A stretch of 5,412 nt of DNA from an uncultured Lachnospiraceae bacterium (lineage in GTDB: Bacteria; Bacillota; Clostridia; Lachnospirales; Lachnospiraceae), in NCBI GenBank assembly GCA_910586095.1, contig CAJUHQ010000172.1, positions 1 through 5,412 on the forward strand. Reading direction: 5' to 3'. The number at the start of each line of letters is the position of its first letter. Within the stretch, counting starts at the first letter, position 1. Shown here piece by piece: positions 5,389 through 5,412 of this stretch. Both the position numbers and the translations under genes were made by a program. The notes below the pieces were generated by a model, which saw only the letters and a list, made by a program, of their open reading frames with translations, did no database searches and was not told the DNA's origin.

Positions 5389-5412
5389 CTCATTTTCTGG
5401 CAACATATTGGG
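5382..5412 (+). CDS. probable YjjB-type transporter subunit, 5' end only
   Basis: An ATG at 5382 lies inside the end of the upstream transporter gene, and its frame (MLTHFLATYW) stays open to the window edge. GGAGG (5368-5372) lies 9 bases upstream, a good ribosome binding site. Split ThrE-type exporters are normally encoded as a YjjP-like gene followed at once by a small YjjB-like membrane protein (DUF3815/ThrE_2), so position and overlap strongly suggest this partner. Only ten full codons are visible, and the residues themselves do not prove the family. Confidence 0.65.
   Translation, partial: MLTHFLATYW

Noticed and set aside
4836..5393. Two minus-strand open frames inside the transporter gene
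   Set aside because: They mirror the membrane protein on the other strand, and the coding evidence (family motifs, promoter, ribosome binding site) is all on the plus strand.

Overview
The window looks like a piece of chromosome from a low-GC, anaerobic, butyrate-forming member of the Clostridia, most likely a motile Lachnospiraceae. The pointers are a flagellin-family gene, a classical ptb-buk pair, a split YjjP/YjjB-type transporter, strong Gram-positive ribosome binding sites (AAAGGGG, AGGAG, GGAGG, GAGG, AAGGGGG) and A+T-rich intergenic DNA. Genus is inference only.

Layout. Positions 1-211 hold a GC-rich hairpin at the left edge, a SigA-like promoter and a 12-bp leader hairpin, all ahead of a short flagellin-like gene (212-964, +) that ends in a clear intrinsic terminator. 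Positions 1030-1194 are non-coding and structured, with two hairpins and a two-copy repeat unit, and look like an intergenic repeat element. A C39-like (papain-fold) putative cysteine protease of unknown role follows (1213-1971, +). It converges on the butyrate operon, whose order of transcription on the minus strand is ptb (3160-4065) then buk (2000-3067). A long A+T-rich divergent intergenic region (4066-4599) carries the ptb-buk promoter with a Rex-like operator across its -10 box, and a good SigA-like promoter for the rightmost unit. That unit encodes a YjjP/ThrE-N-type membrane protein (4600-5388, +) and, overlapping its stop codon by 7 bases, the start of a probable YjjB partner cut by the window edge.

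How the genes work together. Ptb converts butyryl-CoA to butyryl phosphate and Buk makes butyrate and ATP from it. The Rex-like site suggests control by the NADH/NAD+ ratio. The transporter pair probably exports a small amino or organic acid. The flagellin-like and C39-like genes are separate transcription units with no visible link to fermentation.

I see no phage, insertion sequence, CRISPR array, tRNA or rRNA. Most of the window is ordinary metabolism. The points worth a second look are the flagellin with shortened and altered ends, the structured repeat at about 1046-1180, the stand-alone C39-like protein, and the Rex-like and palindromic sites ahead of ptb. For every gene the longest possible open frame starts slightly upstream of the start I chose, and the ribosome binding site decided each case.
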